Below, in pieces: positions 16,230 to 25,122 of a stretch of 64,000 bases of DNA. The DNA comes from Kitasatospora sp. MAA19 (GTDB taxonomy: Bacteria; Actinomycetota; Actinomycetes; Streptomycetales; Streptomycetaceae), in contig NZ_JARXYZ010000008.1 in NCBI RefSeq assembly GCF_029894125.1, positions 186,001-250,000 of the forward strand. The letters are read 5' to 3'. The position numbers and the translations under genes are program-made. Each line of letters starts with the position of its first letter. Position 1 is the stretch's first letter. The notes beneath the pieces were generated by a model. It was not told the DNA's origin and ran no database searches. It worked only from the letters and a program-made list of their open reading frames with translations.

Positions 16230-16335
16230 GAGCCCGCAGCGTACCCGCCCCCGGCGCGCCCCCGCCGTACCGTCCCCTTCGCCGTACCCGCCTCCGCCGT
16301 GCCCTCCCCGGCCCCTCCCCCGCCCGGCCGCCCGG

Positions 16336-19300
16336 CTACACCGGCTGCGGCTCCAGGTCCCGGTTGATCCGCTTCCAGCCGCGCGCCGCCACCGTGTTGG
16401 GGTGTTCCTCCCCGAACTGCCGGATCAGCTCGCCGATCGCGCGCGCCCGCAGCTCGGCGGCCTGGGTGTGCCGGCCGGCCGAGCGCAGGGTGATCGCCAG
16501 ATTGGCCTCGCAGGCGACGGCATCCGGGTGCCGGGGCGTGTAGCGGTCGCACAGGCCCTGGTAGGCGGTCCGGCCGAGTTCCTCGGCGAGGCCGATCTGG
16601 CCGTCGTCGCCGTAGGCGTTGGCCAGGTTGATCATCGCGTTGAGGGTGTAGGGGTGCTCCGGTCCGACCGAGCCGGTCAGCCCCTCGACGGTGGCCCGGC
16701 CGCGGTCGATGGCGCCCTGGACGTCGCCGCTGCCGCGCAGGTAGATGCCGAGGTTGTTGGCGCAGGCCAGGGTGAAGGGGTGCTCGTCGCCGAACAGCCG
16801 CCGGTGGCCTTCGAAGACGGTGGAGCAGAGGTCCCGGGCGGCCTCCTTGTCGCCCGAGGCGCTGTGGTCGGCGGCCAGGTTGAGCGCGCAGGCGAGCGCG
16901 TCGGGGGCGTCGGCGCCGTACCGCTCCAGGTAGCGCTCGTAGGTCTCCTTGGTGATCCGGCGGGCCTCGGCGAGCTGGCCCATCCGGCGCAGCGAGACGG
17001 CCAGCGACTTGGCGTTGCGCAGGCTTTCCGGAAGCCCCGGGTCCAGCCCGTCGCCGAAGTCCGTGGTGACTTCCCGGAGCAGGTCCGCCGAGCCGCCGTA
17101 GTCGCCGAGTTCGCGCAGGTCCCGGGCGAGGGCGGACTTGGTGATGAGGGTGTACGGGTGCTTGGGGCCGAGCACGGCGATGCGCCGGTCCAGGGTCTCC
17201 TGGTCGAGTTCGCGGGCGGCCTCGCTCTCGCCGACCAGCCGGTAGTCGATCGCCAGGTTGTTCGCCATGGAGAGCGTGCGCGGGTTGTCGTCCCCGAACA
17301 ACTCCCGGAACTGGTCGAGGATTTCCCGGTCGAGGTCGAGCGCGGCCTGGAACCGGCCGAGCGCCCGGCGGTCGGCGCCGAGGGAACCGGCCGTCATCAG
17401 GGTGTACGGGTGGTGCTCGCCGAGCAGCGCCCGCTGGCGCTCCAGGGTGTCCTCGTCCAGGGCCAGCGCCTCGGCGTAACTTCCCTGCGAGCGCAGCACG
17501 TTGGCGAGCTGGAAGCGCAGCAGCAGGGTCTGCCGGTCGTCCTCGCCGAGCTTGCCGGTCCACTCGGCGTCCAGGGCGTGGCCGAGGTCCCGGGCGCGGT
17601 CGAGTTCACCGCGCTTCCAGAGGTAGCGGACGCGGTCGATGAGCAGCTGGCGGGTGTCCGCCTCGTCGCAGTTGTGCGCCCTGGAGGGCGACAGGTGCGG
17701 CCAGATCTCGTCGAAGGCGGGCCAGTTGGCGGGGTCGTCGGTGTCGCCGAGGACGGGCCGGGCGCCGGTGAGGATGCGATGCACCTCGTGGACGGCGACC
17801 TCCTGCTCGTCGTCGGTCATCTCGGCCCGGATCACCGCCTGGACGAGGCGGTGCACCTGGAAGCTGTTGCTGCCCGCGTCCACCTTCGCCAGCGCGTACC
17901 GGCCGATCGCCTGGATCACCTTGCCCAGCATGAACTTGTCGCTGAGGTCGGCGTCGTACTTCACCAGCGCCCGGATCATCTGGTCGCTGTAGAACAGGTT
18001 CATCGAGATCGGCTCGGGCGCGAAGAACGCACACAGCTGCAACAGCCGTACGGCGGCCGGGGACTGCTGGCGCAGCCGGCCGATCGAGACGTTCCAGGTG
18101 GCACCGACCGGGGTCGGGTAGTCGGCGGGGCGGGAGACGGCCAGCGCGCGGGCCGCCTCGGCGTGCAGCTGGGCGACGTAGGTCTCCACCGGGGTGCCGG
18201 TGGTGTCCAGCCAGGCGGCCGCGACCTCGACGGCGAGCGGCAGGTCGCCGACCGCCTCGGCGACCCGGTCGGCGTCCGGGCGGGACAGGCCGCGGGCCCG
18301 CCGGCACAGGTGCTCGACGCTCTCGCCGCGGGTGAAGACGTCCACCTCCAGCGCCTCGGCGTGCCCGGTCCAGGCCTGGTTGCGGGAGGTGACCAGGATG
18401 TGGCCGGAGCCGCCGGGGAAGAAGCGGCGGATCTCGGCCGGTTCGTCGGCGTTGTCGAAGATCAGCAGCCAGCGCTGGGTCGGCACGCCGCGGCGCAGCG
18501 CCTCCCGGGCGGCCTCGGCGGCCTCGGTCACCGAGTCGCCGACCCGCAGGCCGAGTCGGCGGGCCAGGTCGGCCAGCGCCGGGGCGACCAGTTCGGTCTG
18601 CTCGGCGTCGATCCACCACACCAGGTCGTAGTCGGACATGAAGCGGTGCGCGTACTCCAGCGCCACCTGCGTCTTGCCGACGCCGCCGAGCCCGTACAGC
18701 GTCTGCGGGGTGGGCAGGACGGCCGCCATGCCGCCGCGCAGCTGGTTGCGCAGCTGCTCCAGGACGGCGGCGCGGCCGGTGAAGGAGGGGTTGCGCGGCG
18801 GCACGTCCCACACCGCCGGCTTGCTGCCGGGAAAGCGCGGTCCGCCGCCGTTGGCCTCGGTCAGCACGACGTCGCCGCGGCCGAGGGCGCGCAGCAGGGT
18901 CTGTACGGACTGCACCTCGTCGCGGCCGACCAGGTCGACCGGGTTGCGGTTGCTGAACGGCGCGGTGAGCCGCACGTCCCCGACCCGGACCGGGACGAGC
19001 TGGCGCCGGGTGCCGGACGGGTCGGAGCTGACCACCGACTCCCACAGCGCCCTGGCCTGCGGGGAGCGCTGGTAGGCGGGCGAGAGGACGGCGACGGTCC
19101 GGTAGGCGGCGTCGATGCCGCGCTCGGTCTCCTCGCGCGGGTCGGTGCCGGCGCTGAGGTCACGGGGCAGCACCCGGAAGCCGGCCCGGGTGAGCACGGC
19201 CTCGATCCAGTCGGCCCACATCCGGTCCTCGGGCACGTAGGAGAGGTAGAGGTCGGCGGGGACGGACGGGCGGCGGCGGGTGAACGCGTCCACGTAGCGC

Positions 19301-20343
19301 AGCCGCAGTTCCTCGTCCAGCGGCGGCAGCGAGGCGACCCTGCCCTCGGTGATCATCGAGGTGAGCCGCTCGCAGGCGGCCAGCATCGAGGTGGGGGTGC
19401 CGGTCTGGTCGCCGAAGGTGGCCAGGATCTCCTCGTAGGCGTAGAACGGCCGGTACGGGATCTCCACCGAGCCCCAGTACTGGGCGAGTTCGTCGCCGTT
19501 CAGGCCGGACGGCAGCCCGTCGAAGCGGACCCGGGCGAGCGCCCGGCCGGCGTCCGCCTTCTCCTTCTCGCCTTCGTCGATGCGCATCGGGACGGGCAGG
19601 ATGCGGATGCCGCGCTCGCGGTAGCGGTCGTGGATGTGCTGGGCGATCCGGGAGGCACCGTCGATCGACTGGTCGCTCAGGGTGAAGCAGACCACCAGGT
19701 CGTCGGGCATCTGGACGGTGCAGATCTCGGCGATGTCGGACAGGCCGGTGCGCGAGTCGATGAGCACGTAGTCGTACCGCTTGCTCATGTCGGCCTTGAG
19801 GGCGTCGAAGAACTGCCCGCCGTCGAAGCGGTCGTAGAAGATGTCCCAGTCCAGGTGGGTGACGGCCTCGGAGTAGTCCCGGTTGAACTGGCCCGCGGAC
19901 AGGAAGTCCAGGCTGCCGCCGGCCGGGAACAGCGGCCAGGACAGCGACAGCGCGTGCGGGTGCACCCGGGCGAAGTCCAGGTGCCAGCCCTCGGCGTGCT
20001 CGACCGGGCGCAGCGCCTCCTCGCGGTACTCGGCGATCAGGTCCATCATCCCGGTCGTGCCGGCCAGCGAGGCCGGATCGAGGAAGGGGTGGAAGAACTT
20101 GGCCAGGCCCGGCGCCTCCAGGTCCCAGTCCACGGTGAGCACCCGGAAGCCGTTGGCCGCCAGGATCCAGGCGGTGTTGGCGAGCGCCATGGTGCGCCCG
20201 GTGCCGCCCTTGTAGGAGTAGAAGGTGATGATCCGGCCGTTGCGGTCCTGCTCCGCGGAGCGCCGCTCGGCGTCGCGCTGGGCGGTCAGTTCGGCCGCGG
20301 TGAGGCCCCCGATGCGGAGGTTCCTGGTGCGGTTCTCGCTCAT
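16336..20343 (-). CDS. fxsT: FxSxx-COOH system P-loop/TIR/NB-ARC/TPR protein (FxsT), copy 1
   Basis: 1335 residues, a multi-domain NLR-like protein. Domains in order: an N-terminal extension; a ParA/MinD-type ATPase with Walker A KGGTGRT at 45-51 and VDWDLEAPGL downstream; a TIR-like segment (about 365-500: LYLSYVPEDRMWADWIEAVL, then AVLSPAYQRSPQARALWESV); an NB-ARC STAND ATPase (YGLGGVGKTQVALEYAHRF and WLLIFDNADEP); a winged-helix region; and about ten TPR-type repeats (EHHPYTL/DDNPRTL/GPKHPYTL motifs) to the C-terminus. NCBI names such proteins FxSxx-COOH system tetratricopeptide repeat proteins. It overlaps fxsC by 4 bases (ATGA). Here, unlike at 35-40 kb, no fxsA or fxsB is adjacent. Confidence 0.9.
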   Translation of the reverse strand: MSENRTRNLRIGGLTAAELTAQRDAERRSAEQDRNGRIITFYSYKGGTGRTMALANTAWILAANGFRVLTVDWDLEAPGLAKFFHPFLDPASLAGTTGMMDLIAEYREEALRPVEHAEGWHLDFARVHPHALSLSWPLFPAGGSLDFLSAGQFNRDYSEAVTHLDWDIFYDRFDGGQFFDALKADMSKRYDYVLIDSRTGLSDIAEICTVQMPDDLVVCFTLSDQSIDGASRIAQHIHDRYRERGIRILPVPMRIDEGEKEKADAGRALARVRFDGLPSGLNGDELAQYWGSVEIPYRPFYAYEEILATFGDQTGTPTSMLAACERLTSMITEGRVASLPPLDEELRLRYVDAFTRRRPSVPADLYLSYVPEDRMWADWIEAVLTRAGFRVLPRDLSAGTDPREETERGIDAAYRTVAVLSPAYQRSPQARALWESVVSSDPSGTRRQLVPVRVGDVRLTAPFSNRNPVDLVGRDEVQSVQTLLRALGRGDVVLTEANGGGPRFPGSKPAVWDVPPRNPSFTGRAAVLEQLRNQLRGGMAAVLPTPQTLYGLGGVGKTQVALEYAHRFMSDYDLVWWIDAEQTELVAPALADLARRLGLRVGDSVTEAAEAAREALRRGVPTQRWLLIFDNADEPAEIRRFFPGGSGHILVTSRNQAWTGHAEALEVDVFTRGESVEHLCRRARGLSRPDADRVAEAVGDLPLAVEVAAAWLDTTGTPVETYVAQLHAEAARALAVSRPADYPTPVGATWNVSIGRLRQQSPAAVRLLQLCAFFAPEPISMNLFYSDQMIRALVKYDADLSDKFMLGKVIQAIGRYALAKVDAGSNSFQVHRLVQAVIRAEMTDDEQEVAVHEVHRILTGARPVLGDTDDPANWPAFDEIWPHLSPSRAHNCDEADTRQLLIDRVRYLWKRGELDRARDLGHALDAEWTGKLGEDDRQTLLLRFQLANVLRSQGSYAEALALDEDTLERQRALLGEHHPYTLMTAGSLGADRRALGRFQAALDLDREILDQFRELFGDDNPRTLSMANNLAIDYRLVGESEAARELDQETLDRRIAVLGPKHPYTLITKSALARDLRELGDYGGSADLLREVTTDFGDGLDPGLPESLRNAKSLAVSLRRMGQLAEARRITKETYERYLERYGADAPDALACALNLAADHSASGDKEAARDLCSTVFEGHRRLFGDEHPFTLACANNLGIYLRGSGDVQGAIDRGRATVEGLTGSVGPEHPYTLNAMINLANAYGDDGQIGLAEELGRTAYQGLCDRYTPRHPDAVACEANLAITLRSAGRHTQAAELRARAIGELIRQFGEEHPNTVAARGWKRINRDLEPQPV

Positions 20344-21707
20344 CTGGGTCCTCCTACGGGCGCCGTCCGGCCATCGGGGTCATCGCCGTCGTCGCGGTCT
20401 GGGTGGTCGTCGTGGCCGAAGGGGTCTGATCTGCTCCCGTCCGCACCGAAGCCGCCCGGTCCGCGCCGGAACGCGTCCCGCAGGTTCGGCCGGGGCGGCG
20501 ACGGGTCCTCCGGCTCGGCCCTGGTGCGGCCCTCGAAGGCGTACTTGGCCTTCATGGCGGCCCGGGGCAGCGCGTCGTCGAAGTCCTCCAGGGTGTTCAG
20601 CCCGGTCGGGCCGGTCACGCCGAGGAAGCTGGGGCGGCTCGCCCGCCGGGTCTTGCGCAGTGCCTGGTCACTCAACTCGCCGAGTTCGCCCGCGCGTTCC
20701 TCGCACTCCGGGTCGTCGGTGTTCCACGGTTCCAGGACGCTCACCCAGGTGGCGTCGGAGCGGTCGAAGCGGCGGACGAGTTCGCGGCGGTTGGGGTCGC
20801 GCAGCGCCCACCGGTCGAGCAGCAGCAGGCCGGGGGCCTCGGCATTGCCGTCGATGATCGAGTCGACCTCGTCGTCGAACTCGTGCACGGTCGGCTGGAA
20901 CCCCAACTGCCGGGCCAGCCGCACCGCGTGCTGCGCGATCGGCGAGCCGGCCGGGCGGTACGGGTGCCAGTCGGTGCGCCGGGTGCCGTAGAAGTCGGGG
21001 TTGCGGTCCGCCGGCAACTCGCCCTGGTGGTACGAGAGCACCGAGATCCGCAGCTGCTTGGTCGGCGCGCTCACGTTGAAGGCGCTGGGCAGCCCGTTGA
21101 AGTCCAGCTGCCGCCCGACCGGGATCACCGTCTCCTCCGCCACCTGCACGATCCGCGCCGCCAGTCGGTGCACGGCCAGCTCGTAGGCGGAGCGGAAGTA
21201 GGTCAGCTTCATCAGCGCGTACAGGCCCTCGGTGGCGTAGTCCGGCCCGAAACTCGCGTGGTTGAACTGCAGTTCGCTGGCCACGGCGGGCAGCCGGTAG
21301 CGGCTCATCGGCGCCCAGAGCACCGGCACGATGCCGCTGGTGCGCTCCGCGTCGATGGTCGCCGGGTAGACCGGTCGGCGGGTGAAGGCGTGCCACTCCT
21401 GACCGCACGGCACGCTGTTGAAGTAGCGCGGCGAGTACAGCGGTACGAACACCCGGCAGCTCGCCAGCTCCTCGGACAGCCGATCGGCCCACAACTCGCC
21501 CTGGTGCATGGACTCGTCCATGAATCCGACCGGCACCCCGGCCGGCACCGTGGTCAGCTGCAGCACCGCCTCGCAGAGGTCCCGGTACAGCTGCCGAACC
21601 CAGTGGTTCGGATCGCCGGCGCCCCGTGCACCGGCCTTCGGGGTGTGCGCGTAGGAGAGGAAGAAGTACGGCCGGGCGTCGTCCTCGTCCCAGCCACGGT
21701 CGTTCAC
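20340..21707 (-). CDS. fxsC: TIR-like protein FxsC, copy 1
   Basis: 455 residues. The N-terminal ~200 are TIR-like: YFFLSYAHTPK, FMDESMHQGELWADRLSEELASC, then VFVPLYSPRYFNSVPCGQEWHAF, the SxxY-CGxEW arrangement that puts a Glu where TIR NADases carry their catalytic Glu. A second half (LRISVLSYHQGELP ... FQPTVHEFDDEVDS) carries the FxsC-type C-terminal fold and ends in an acidic Asp/Gly-rich tail. Start GTG at 21707 is preceded by GGGGGAGGCAC; the frame is open further upstream but without homology. It overlaps fxsT by 4 bases and should be co-translated. NADase activity is inference. Confidence 0.87.
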   Translation of the reverse strand: MNDRGWDEDDARPYFFLSYAHTPKAGARGAGDPNHWVRQLYRDLCEAVLQLTTVPAGVPVGFMDESMHQGELWADRLSEELASCRVFVPLYSPRYFNSVPCGQEWHAFTRRPVYPATIDAERTSGIVPVLWAPMSRYRLPAVASELQFNHASFGPDYATEGLYALMKLTYFRSAYELAVHRLAARIVQVAEETVIPVGRQLDFNGLPSAFNVSAPTKQLRISVLSYHQGELPADRNPDFYGTRRTDWHPYRPAGSPIAQHAVRLARQLGFQPTVHEFDDEVDSIIDGNAEAPGLLLLDRWALRDPNRRELVRRFDRSDATWVSVLEPWNTDDPECEERAGELGELSDQALRKTRRASRPSFLGVTGPTGLNTLEDFDDALPRAAMKAKYAFEGRTRAEPEDPSPPRPNLRDAFRRGPGGFGADGSRSDPFGHDDHPDRDDGDDPDGRTAPVGGPR

Positions 21708-21858
21708 ACGTGCCTCCCCCGGGCCCGTCGGCAACCTGGTTCCCGCAGCCCCCGTGCGGCGGGGTCTCAGTGTAGGAACGACTGAGGGCCCAATGGAATA
21801 GCACAACGGGTCGTACGAATTGACATGACCGAAACGACGACCACGAAGGCCGGACAGG

Positions 21859-21889
21859 CACGGGCCCCGATCACCGAACGGGGCCCGTG
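21859..21889 (-). terminator. Terminator hairpin after the small-protein operon
   Basis: Perfect 11-bp stem CACGGGCCCCG / CGGGGCCCGTG with a 9-nt loop, about 15 bp downstream of the 35-codon gene on the minus strand. Confidence 0.8.
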
Positions 21890-21904
21890 TGCCATGCATG
21901 GCAC

Positions 21905-22012
21905 CTATGTCCGGTCGCGACGGTCCCGCCGGTGACGCAGCCGCTCGGAACGGGCCTGGCAGACGCCACCGACGGCGGCGGCCACCAGGATGAGGACCAG
22001 CAGGCCCGTCAC
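21905..22012 (-). CDS. 35-residue single-pass membrane microprotein
   Basis: Too short for usual gene calling. GTG at 22012 overlaps the preceding stop (GTGA), as the middle gene overlaps the first, so translation is coupled. The product is VTGLLVLILVAAAVGGV (one transmembrane helix) followed by a very basic tail RSERLRHRRDRRDRT. Topology would put the Arg-rich end in the cytoplasm. No family recognised. Confidence 0.6.
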   Translation of the reverse strand: MTGLLVLILVAAAVGGVCQARSERLRHRRDRRDRT

Positions 22013-22260
22013 GGCCGGCCCCGGTGGCGCTTGAACTCGCGGATCAGCGCGAGGAGGTTGATCAGAGTGCTCGCCGGGATGTTGCCGATGTTGACGAGGA
22101 AGCGGCCGTCCAGGATGACCTCGCCGGGATCGGCGGAGGGCCAGAGGAGGCCGAACTCGCGACCTTCGGATCGGAGTTCGACGATCAGACCGGAGATCTG
22201 CCGGCTGGTGAGGTGGCGGATCGCCGGGTCGGCCGGGCGGATGGGGTGGAGGGCGTTCAC
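22009..22260 (-). CDS. Small hypothetical protein in HATPase operon
   Basis: 83 residues from GTG at 22260, overlapping the HATPase stop (GTGA). Features: HLTSRQISGLIVELRSEGRE, VILDGRFLVNIGNIPASTLINLL, then a basic end REFKRHRGRP. No transmembrane segment and no domain recognised; the pattern is compact and protein-like, and the overlaps on both sides argue it is a real gene of the operon. Confidence 0.7.
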   Translation of the reverse strand: MNALHPIRPADPAIRHLTSRQISGLIVELRSEGREFGLLWPSADPGEVILDGRFLVNIGNIPASTLINLLALIREFKRHRGRP

Positions 22261-22625
22261 GCGGCGCCGTCCAGCTCGAACCAGACCCGCTTGCCGAGCT
22301 TCTGCGGCTCCGCACCCCAGCGGTGGGTGAGCCCCTCGACCAACTGGAGCCCGCGGCCGGACTGGGCGAGGGCATTGGGCTTGCACTGCTCGGGCAGCAC
22401 CGAGCTCCGGTCGGCGACGGTGACGCGGAGGGTGCCGTCAGCGATGACGACCAGGACCATCGGCGCGGCGGTCGCCCCGTGCCGCCAGGCGTTCACGATC
22501 AGCTCCACGAGCGCGAGTTCGGCATCCACGATCGCAGAATGCGCGTACCCGGCGCGCGCCATGGCGTCGCACAACGCCTCGCGGGACACGGTGAGGGAGG
22601 GGGAGTTGAGGTTGGGGTCACACAT
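22257..22625 (-). CDS. ATP-binding protein, HATPase_c/anti-sigma kinase-like
   Basis: 122-residue single GHKL domain. N-box ELIVNAWRHG, VTVADRSSVLPEQ and GRGLQLVEGLTHRWGAE are in family order. Such proteins are commonly encoded next to XRE/DUF397 pairs in streptomycetes, as here (divergent XRE gene at 22793), and are thought to act with them in developmental or antibiotic control. Start ATG at 22625 follows GGGAG. First gene of an overlapping three-gene unit. Confidence 0.85.
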   Translation of the reverse strand: MCDPNLNSPSLTVSREALCDAMARAGYAHSAIVDAELALVELIVNAWRHGATAAPMVLVVIADGTLRVTVADRSSVLPEQCKPNALAQSGRGLQLVEGLTHRWGAEPQKLGKRVWFELDGAA

Positions 22626-22792
22626 GGGGAATCTCCCAGCGGTGCAGAGGAATGCCTTACGGGCGAGCACTACTGACGACCCGTCCGATGGCGGTGTTAT
22701 TGAACTGTAGAGGAATCTCCCTCAACTCTGCAACACTCTCCGCACATGACCCTACACTTTGCGTAGGCTCAGATCAGCGGAAGGGCACGCTC
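22626..22792. promoter_or_regulatory. Divergent promoter region of HATPase operon and XRE gene
   Basis: AT-richer than the surroundings. A TAGGCT hexamer lies about 25-30 bp upstream of the XRE start. TAGAGGAATCTCCCTCAA near 22708-22725 contains partly symmetric purine/pyrimidine blocks that could be an operator for the XRE protein. Confidence 0.4.
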
Positions 22793-23662
22793 ATGGGATT
22801 CAGGACTGGGATCAGCGAACGACAGCGCCGTTTCGGCGAGGAGCTCCGGCGCGTTCGTGATGCCGCAGGCATCTCGGCCCTGGAGATCGGCGAGGCCCTG
22901 GGTGTCAAAGGTCCAAACATCAGCCACACCGAAGCTGGCAGGCTTGGCCTCAATCTTGAGCGTTTGAACTCCTGGCTCGACATCTGCAACGTCACGGACC
23001 CGGAGTACCGAGCCGGCCTCATCGCCATGAGCGAGAGCTCGGGGAAGGGCTGGTGGACCGAGTTCAAGCACCATGTGACGCGCAGCGCACTCGACCTGGC
23101 CGAGGCAGAGGCCAGCGCCACAGCCCTGGACAACTACGAGTCCCTACTGATCCCCGGTCTCTTGCAGACCAAGGCCTACGGCGAGGTCATCCAGGGCTAC
23201 AACGAGAAGAAGGTCGAGTTCCGCCACGAACGCCATAGGGTGCTGGCGGGCAAGAACGCGCCTCCGTTCCGCGCTGTGATCCACGAGGCCGCCTTGCACA
23301 TGATGTACGGAGGACCAACGGTCATGCGGGACCAGCTGAATCATCTGATCGAGATGAGCAGTCTGCCGAACGTGACGATTCAGATCCTCCCGTTCGACTG
23401 CACCACATACGCTTCGAACGACACTCCGTTCATGCTCATCCGTGGCGCTCACAACCGGCTTGACACCGTTCTGCTCGAACATCCTCATGGGTCTGACTTC
23501 GTGGGAGATCCCGAGGTCGTGACAACATTTGATCGGAAGTTCGACCGACTCAGGGGTTTGGCTCTTCCGCCCCTGCTTGCCGCGACGTCCGCGCCATCGT
23601 CAGCCCATCGCGACTCATTGGGCTTGATCCAGCACATCCGCTACAAGGTCCAGGGAAGATAG
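22793..23662 (+). CDS. XRE-family transcriptional regulator with DUF5753
   Basis: 289 residues. HTH_XRE at about 15-70 (EELRRVRDAAGISALEIGEALGVKG, NISHTEAGRLG), then the DUF5753 putative ligand-binding domain (ALDNYESLLIPGLLQTKAYGE, VTIQILPFDCTTYASNDTPF). Start ATG at 22793 follows GCGGAAGGG. The DUF397 gene begins 2 bp after its stop, the classical WhiJ/AbaA-type pairing. The coding DNA is visibly less GC-rich at third positions than neighbouring genes (for example around 23200-23560), which suggests recent acquisition. Confidence 0.93.
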   Translation: MGFRTGISERQRRFGEELRRVRDAAGISALEIGEALGVKGPNISHTEAGRLGLNLERLNSWLDICNVTDPEYRAGLIAMSESSGKGWWTEFKHHVTRSALDLAEAEASATALDNYESLLIPGLLQTKAYGEVIQGYNEKKVEFRHERHRVLAGKNAPPFRAVIHEAALHMMYGGPTVMRDQLNHLIEMSSLPNVTIQILPFDCTTYASNDTPFMLIRGAHNRLDTVLLEHPHGSDFVGDPEVVTTFDRKFDRLRGLALPPLLAATSAPSSAHRDSLGLIQHIRYKVQGR

Positions 23663-23664
23663 CC

Positions 23665-23859
23665 ATGCACCAGCTCAACTGGCAGAAGTCCAGCTTCAGC
23701 AGCGACCAAGCCAACTGTGTCGAAATCGCTTCTGTAGGTGAGCTGGTCTACATCCGCGAGTCCGACGACCCCGCCCACGTCGTCACCACCACCCGCACCA
23801 AGCTCGACGCCTGGCTCCGCGGCGCCAAGGCCGGCGAGTTCGATCACTTCACCGCCTGA
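23665..23859 (+). CDS. DUF397 protein, partner of the XRE regulator
   Basis: 64 residues. WQKSSFSSDQANCVEIA and VYIRESDDPAHVVTTTRTKLDAWL, ending AGEFDHFTA, are diagnostic for DUF397. Such small proteins are encoded with XRE/DUF5753 regulators and behave as toxin/antitoxin-like or co-regulatory partners. ATG at 23665 is 2 bp after the regulator stop. Third-position GC rises again in its 3' half. Confidence 0.93.
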   Translation: MHQLNWQKSSFSSDQANCVEIASVGELVYIRESDDPAHVVTTTRTKLDAWLRGAKAGEFDHFTA

Positions 23860-23885
23860 CCGCACAGAACAGACGGGCGGCGCCG

Positions 23886-25122
23886 TCACACTGCGGCGGG
23901 CGTCGGGACGATCCAGAGCTCGGACGGGCCGCTGACGATGACGGACTCCAGCCGGGTCGGCGCCGGGCTGGCCGGGTCCAGGACGCTGCCGGGGTAGGCG
24001 CCGAAGAGGCCGTCCAGGGCCACTTCGGCCTCCAGCCGGGCCAGGGGTGCGCCGAGGCAGAAGTGCGGGCCGTAGCCGAAGGACAGGTGCTCCTTGTCGG
24101 GGCGGGTCGGGTCGAAGGAGTCCGGCCGGTCCGGGTGGACCTCCGGGTCCCGGCCGGCCGCGCCGAATCCGAGCAGGATCGGCTCGCCCTGCCGGATGAT
24201 CACGCCCTCGCCGAGGTCGATGTCCTCCAGGGGGGTAGCGGAGCGGGATGTGCATCACCGGGCTCTCGTGGCGCAGGGTCTCCTCGATGACGTCCTCCCA
24301 GCCGAGCGTGCCCTCGCGGACCTGGGCCAGGTAGCGGGGGTGGGTGAGGAGCGCCTGGACGGCGCTGGTGATGAGGTTGACCGCGGTCTCGTACCCGGCG
24401 CCGAGCAGCAGGAAGAGCTCGTCGCGGGACTCCTCCTCGGTGCGTCCCGTCTCCCCTCCGGTGCTGACGGCTGCCACGTCGCTGGCGAGGTCGGGCCCGG
24501 GGTCGCGTCGTTTGAGCTCCAGCAGTTCGGCCAGCACCACGTTGATCTCCGCCCGCGAGACCGTCATCTGCTCGGTCGTCGCCGTCGTCGTCAGCAGGGT
24601 GTCCATCGACCGGCCGATCTGCGGCCGCATGTCGGCGGGTACGCCGAAGAGGTCGCAGATCACCGTCATGGTGAGCGGGAGCGAGAGGGCCCGGCGGATG
24701 TCCACGGCCTCGCCGGGGGCGAGTTCACGGAACGCGCCGACCAGGGCGGCGGTCGTCGCCTCGATCCCGGGCCGCAGCGCGGACACCCGGCGGGGTGAGA
24801 ACGAGGGTGCCATCCGTCGTCGTGCCGAGCGGTGTTCGCCGCCGTAGCGGTTGAAGAAGTTCTGCTGGAACGCGATCGGCCCCATCGGCCATCCCTCGGG
24901 CACCGAGGCCAGGCCGGGCCAGTGCTTGCGCGCGTCGCGGGAGACCCGCGGATCGCCGGTCAGGGCGCGGATCACCGAACTCCGGGTCACGGACCAGGCG
25001 ATGATGCCGCCGGGGAGTTCGACCCGCACGGCGGGCCCGGCGGAGCGGAGCTCCGCGTTCTGCTGGTGCGGGGCCCGGGCGGTCATGTCCAGCACCGGGC
25101 AGCCGCTGTCGTCTGGAGCCAT
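23886..25122 (-). pseudogene. Cytochrome P450 with a +1 frameshift
   Basis: A P450 of about 411 residues once one base is removed. From ATG at 25122 (MAPDDSGCPVLDM, preceded by GAGGAG) the frame runs through the I-helix LFLLLGAGYETAVNLI (AGxET) and the K-helix EETLRHE to HIPLRYP. There a run of six G (24230-24235; C on the coding strand) shifts the frame. The continuation in another frame carries the heme-ligand loop FGYGPHFCLGAPLARLE and the C-terminus to 23886. Removing one C restores RYPLEDIDLGEGVIIRQGE, an ordinary P450 segment. Either a real inactivating mutation or a homopolymer sequencing error. No ferredoxin gene is adjacent. Confidence 0.88.

Noticed and set aside
15730..20991. Very long + strand open frame opposite fxsT (over 1700 codons)
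   Set aside because: Antisense to a well-supported 1335-residue fxsT with clear domains; its translation is Val/Gly/Glu-rich nonsense typical of GC-rich complements.
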